From contig CP016211.1 in NCBI GenBank assembly GCA_001931535.1, positions 6,929,703 to 6,993,702 on the forward strand: DNA of 64,000 bases. The letters are read 5' to 3'. The notes below the pieces were generated by a model. The model did no database searches. It was given only the letters and a program-made list of their open reading frames with translations, and was not told the DNA's origin. Origin of the DNA: Minicystis rosea. Its GTDB lineage: Bacteria; Myxococcota_A; Polyangia; Polyangiales; Polyangiaceae. The translations under genes and the position numbers were made by a program. Each line of letters begins with the position of its first letter. The stretch's first letter is position 1. Shown in pieces: positions 63,311-64,000 of the stretch.

Positions 63311-64000
63311 AGTACCTCGACGAATACCGTGACGGAACGGCGGCCCAGCGCATCGCCCAAGAGATCCGCGCAGAGGTGACGAAGCCCTGGGTCCTGATGG
63401 AAGTCTGCGGCGGCCAGACGCACTCCATCGTGCGCTACGGCATCGACGGCATGCTCCCCCCGGAGATCGAGCTCGTGCACGGCCCGGGGTGCCCCGTGTG
63501 CGTGACCTCACTCGAGGCCATCGATCGCGCGCACGCGATCGCCGCGCGCCCCGACGTCATCTTCACCTCGTTCGGCGACATGCTCCGCGTCCCCGGATCG
63601 TCGACCGATCTCCTCGCCCTCCGCGGCCGCGGCGCCGACGTCCGCGTCGTCTACTCGCCGCTCGATGCGCTCTCGCTCGCACGCCACCACCCCGAGCGAC
63701 ACGTCGTCTTCTTCGGCATCGGCTTCGAGACCACCGCGCCCGCCAACGCGATGGCCCTGTTCCAAGCGAAGCGCCAAGGCCTCACGAACTTCTCGATGCT
63801 CCTCTCGCACGTGCTCGTGCCGCCTGCGATCGCCTGCGTCCTCTCGGCCCCCGACAACCGCGTCCAAGCCTTCCTCGGCCCGGGCCACGTCTGCGCCGTC
63901 ACGGGCTACCGTCCCTACGAGGCATTGGTCGAGCGCCATCGCGTGCCCATCGTGATCACGGGCTTCGAGCCCGTCGATCTCCTCCACGGCGTCCTGCTCG
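63307..64000 (+). CDS. hypD: Hydrogenase maturation protein HypD, 3' partial
   Basis: The frame opens at ATG 63307 and is still open at the window end; 231 of ~370 residues are visible. Key family motifs: [12 protein letters not shown] (Cys for iron and CN binding), [13 protein letters not shown] (CPxC), [11 protein letters not shown], and [11 protein letters not shown]. HypD, with HypC and HypE, builds the Fe(CN)2CO group of the [NiFe] site. The [4Fe-4S] Cys of the C-terminus lie outside the window. Confidence 0.95.
   Translation, partial: MKYLDEYRDGTAAQRIAQEIRAEVTKPWVLMEVCGGQTHSIVRYGIDGMLPPEIELVHGPGCPVCVTSLEAIDRAHAIAARPDVIFTSFGDMLRVPGSSTDLLALRGRGADVRVVYSPLDALSLARHHPERHVVFFGIGFETTAPANAMALFQAKRQGLTNFSMLLSHVLVPPAIACVLSAPDNRVQAFLGPGHVCAVTGYRPYEALVERHRVPIVITGFEPVDLLHGVLL

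Overview
This window is about 70% GC, is gene-dense on both strands, and uses strongly G/C-ending codons. Its content points to a myxobacterium (Myxococcota), most likely of the Polyangia/Sorangiineae type. The signs are many Ser/Thr kinases with membrane anchors and TPR tails, Cys-rich lipoproteins with Gly/Ser/Thr-rich linkers, a hybrid bacteriolytic lysozyme-lectin, type VI secretion (T6SS) spike and effector genes, and an NtrC-type activator. The assignment is by gene style only; there is no rRNA or other phylogenetic marker here. No tRNA, rRNA, CRISPR array, insertion sequence or prophage was seen.

Layout. 1-10.3 kb: 3' part of a degenerate Ser/Thr kinase gene, a TerC/Alx-type membrane protein whose gene end is tandemly triplicated, a secreted protein, two tandem Cys-rich lipoprotein paralogues, an ECF-like sigma factor with a membrane-spanning tail translationally coupled to two mini-genes, another Cys-rich lipoprotein and a membrane protein. 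10.4-17.2 kb: a large PknB-type kinase, a multi-sensor histidine kinase with an overlapping receiver protein, and a hot-dog thioesterase. 17.5-25.4 kb: a glycosidase-like gene broken by a frameshift, a DTW tRNA modification enzyme, an orphan lanthipeptide-synthetase-like (LanM dehydratase) protein, a Cys-rich lipoprotein, a fatty-acid desaturase and a HIT protein. 25.5-28.2 kb: a three-gene ABC-like operon whose ATPase has lost its key motifs. 28.4-30.9 kb: a GH25 lysozyme fused to a PLL-like beta-propeller lectin, and a small lipoprotein.

30.9-52.4 kb is a T6SS accessory and effector island without the core sheath, baseplate or membrane-complex genes: a DUF2169 adaptor; an operon VgrG / ketosynthase-like / HEAT-repeat protein; a beta-propeller protein with a histone-H1-like tail; an operon VgrG / VgrG / DUF6484-like / PAAR-Rhs toxin; a YkgJ-like Cys-cluster protein; a putative zinc metallopeptidase; and two proteins built from a shared helical module. 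Three convergent gene junctions in this island carry the same GC-rich repeat, twice as large inverted repeats.

52.4-56.2 kb: an NtrC-type sigma-54 activator co-transcribed with a formylglycine-enzyme-fold lipoprotein, and a divergent TPR membrane protein. 56.3-64 kb: [NiFe]-hydrogenase maturation genes. A tightly overlapping minus-strand operon (hypA, hypB, NifU-like, DUF5947-like, conserved protein, maturation protease, 51-residue membrane peptide) diverges from hypF-hypC-hypD, which runs off the window. The accessory genes resemble those of group 1h high-affinity H2-oxidising hydrogenases, whose structural genes are not in view.
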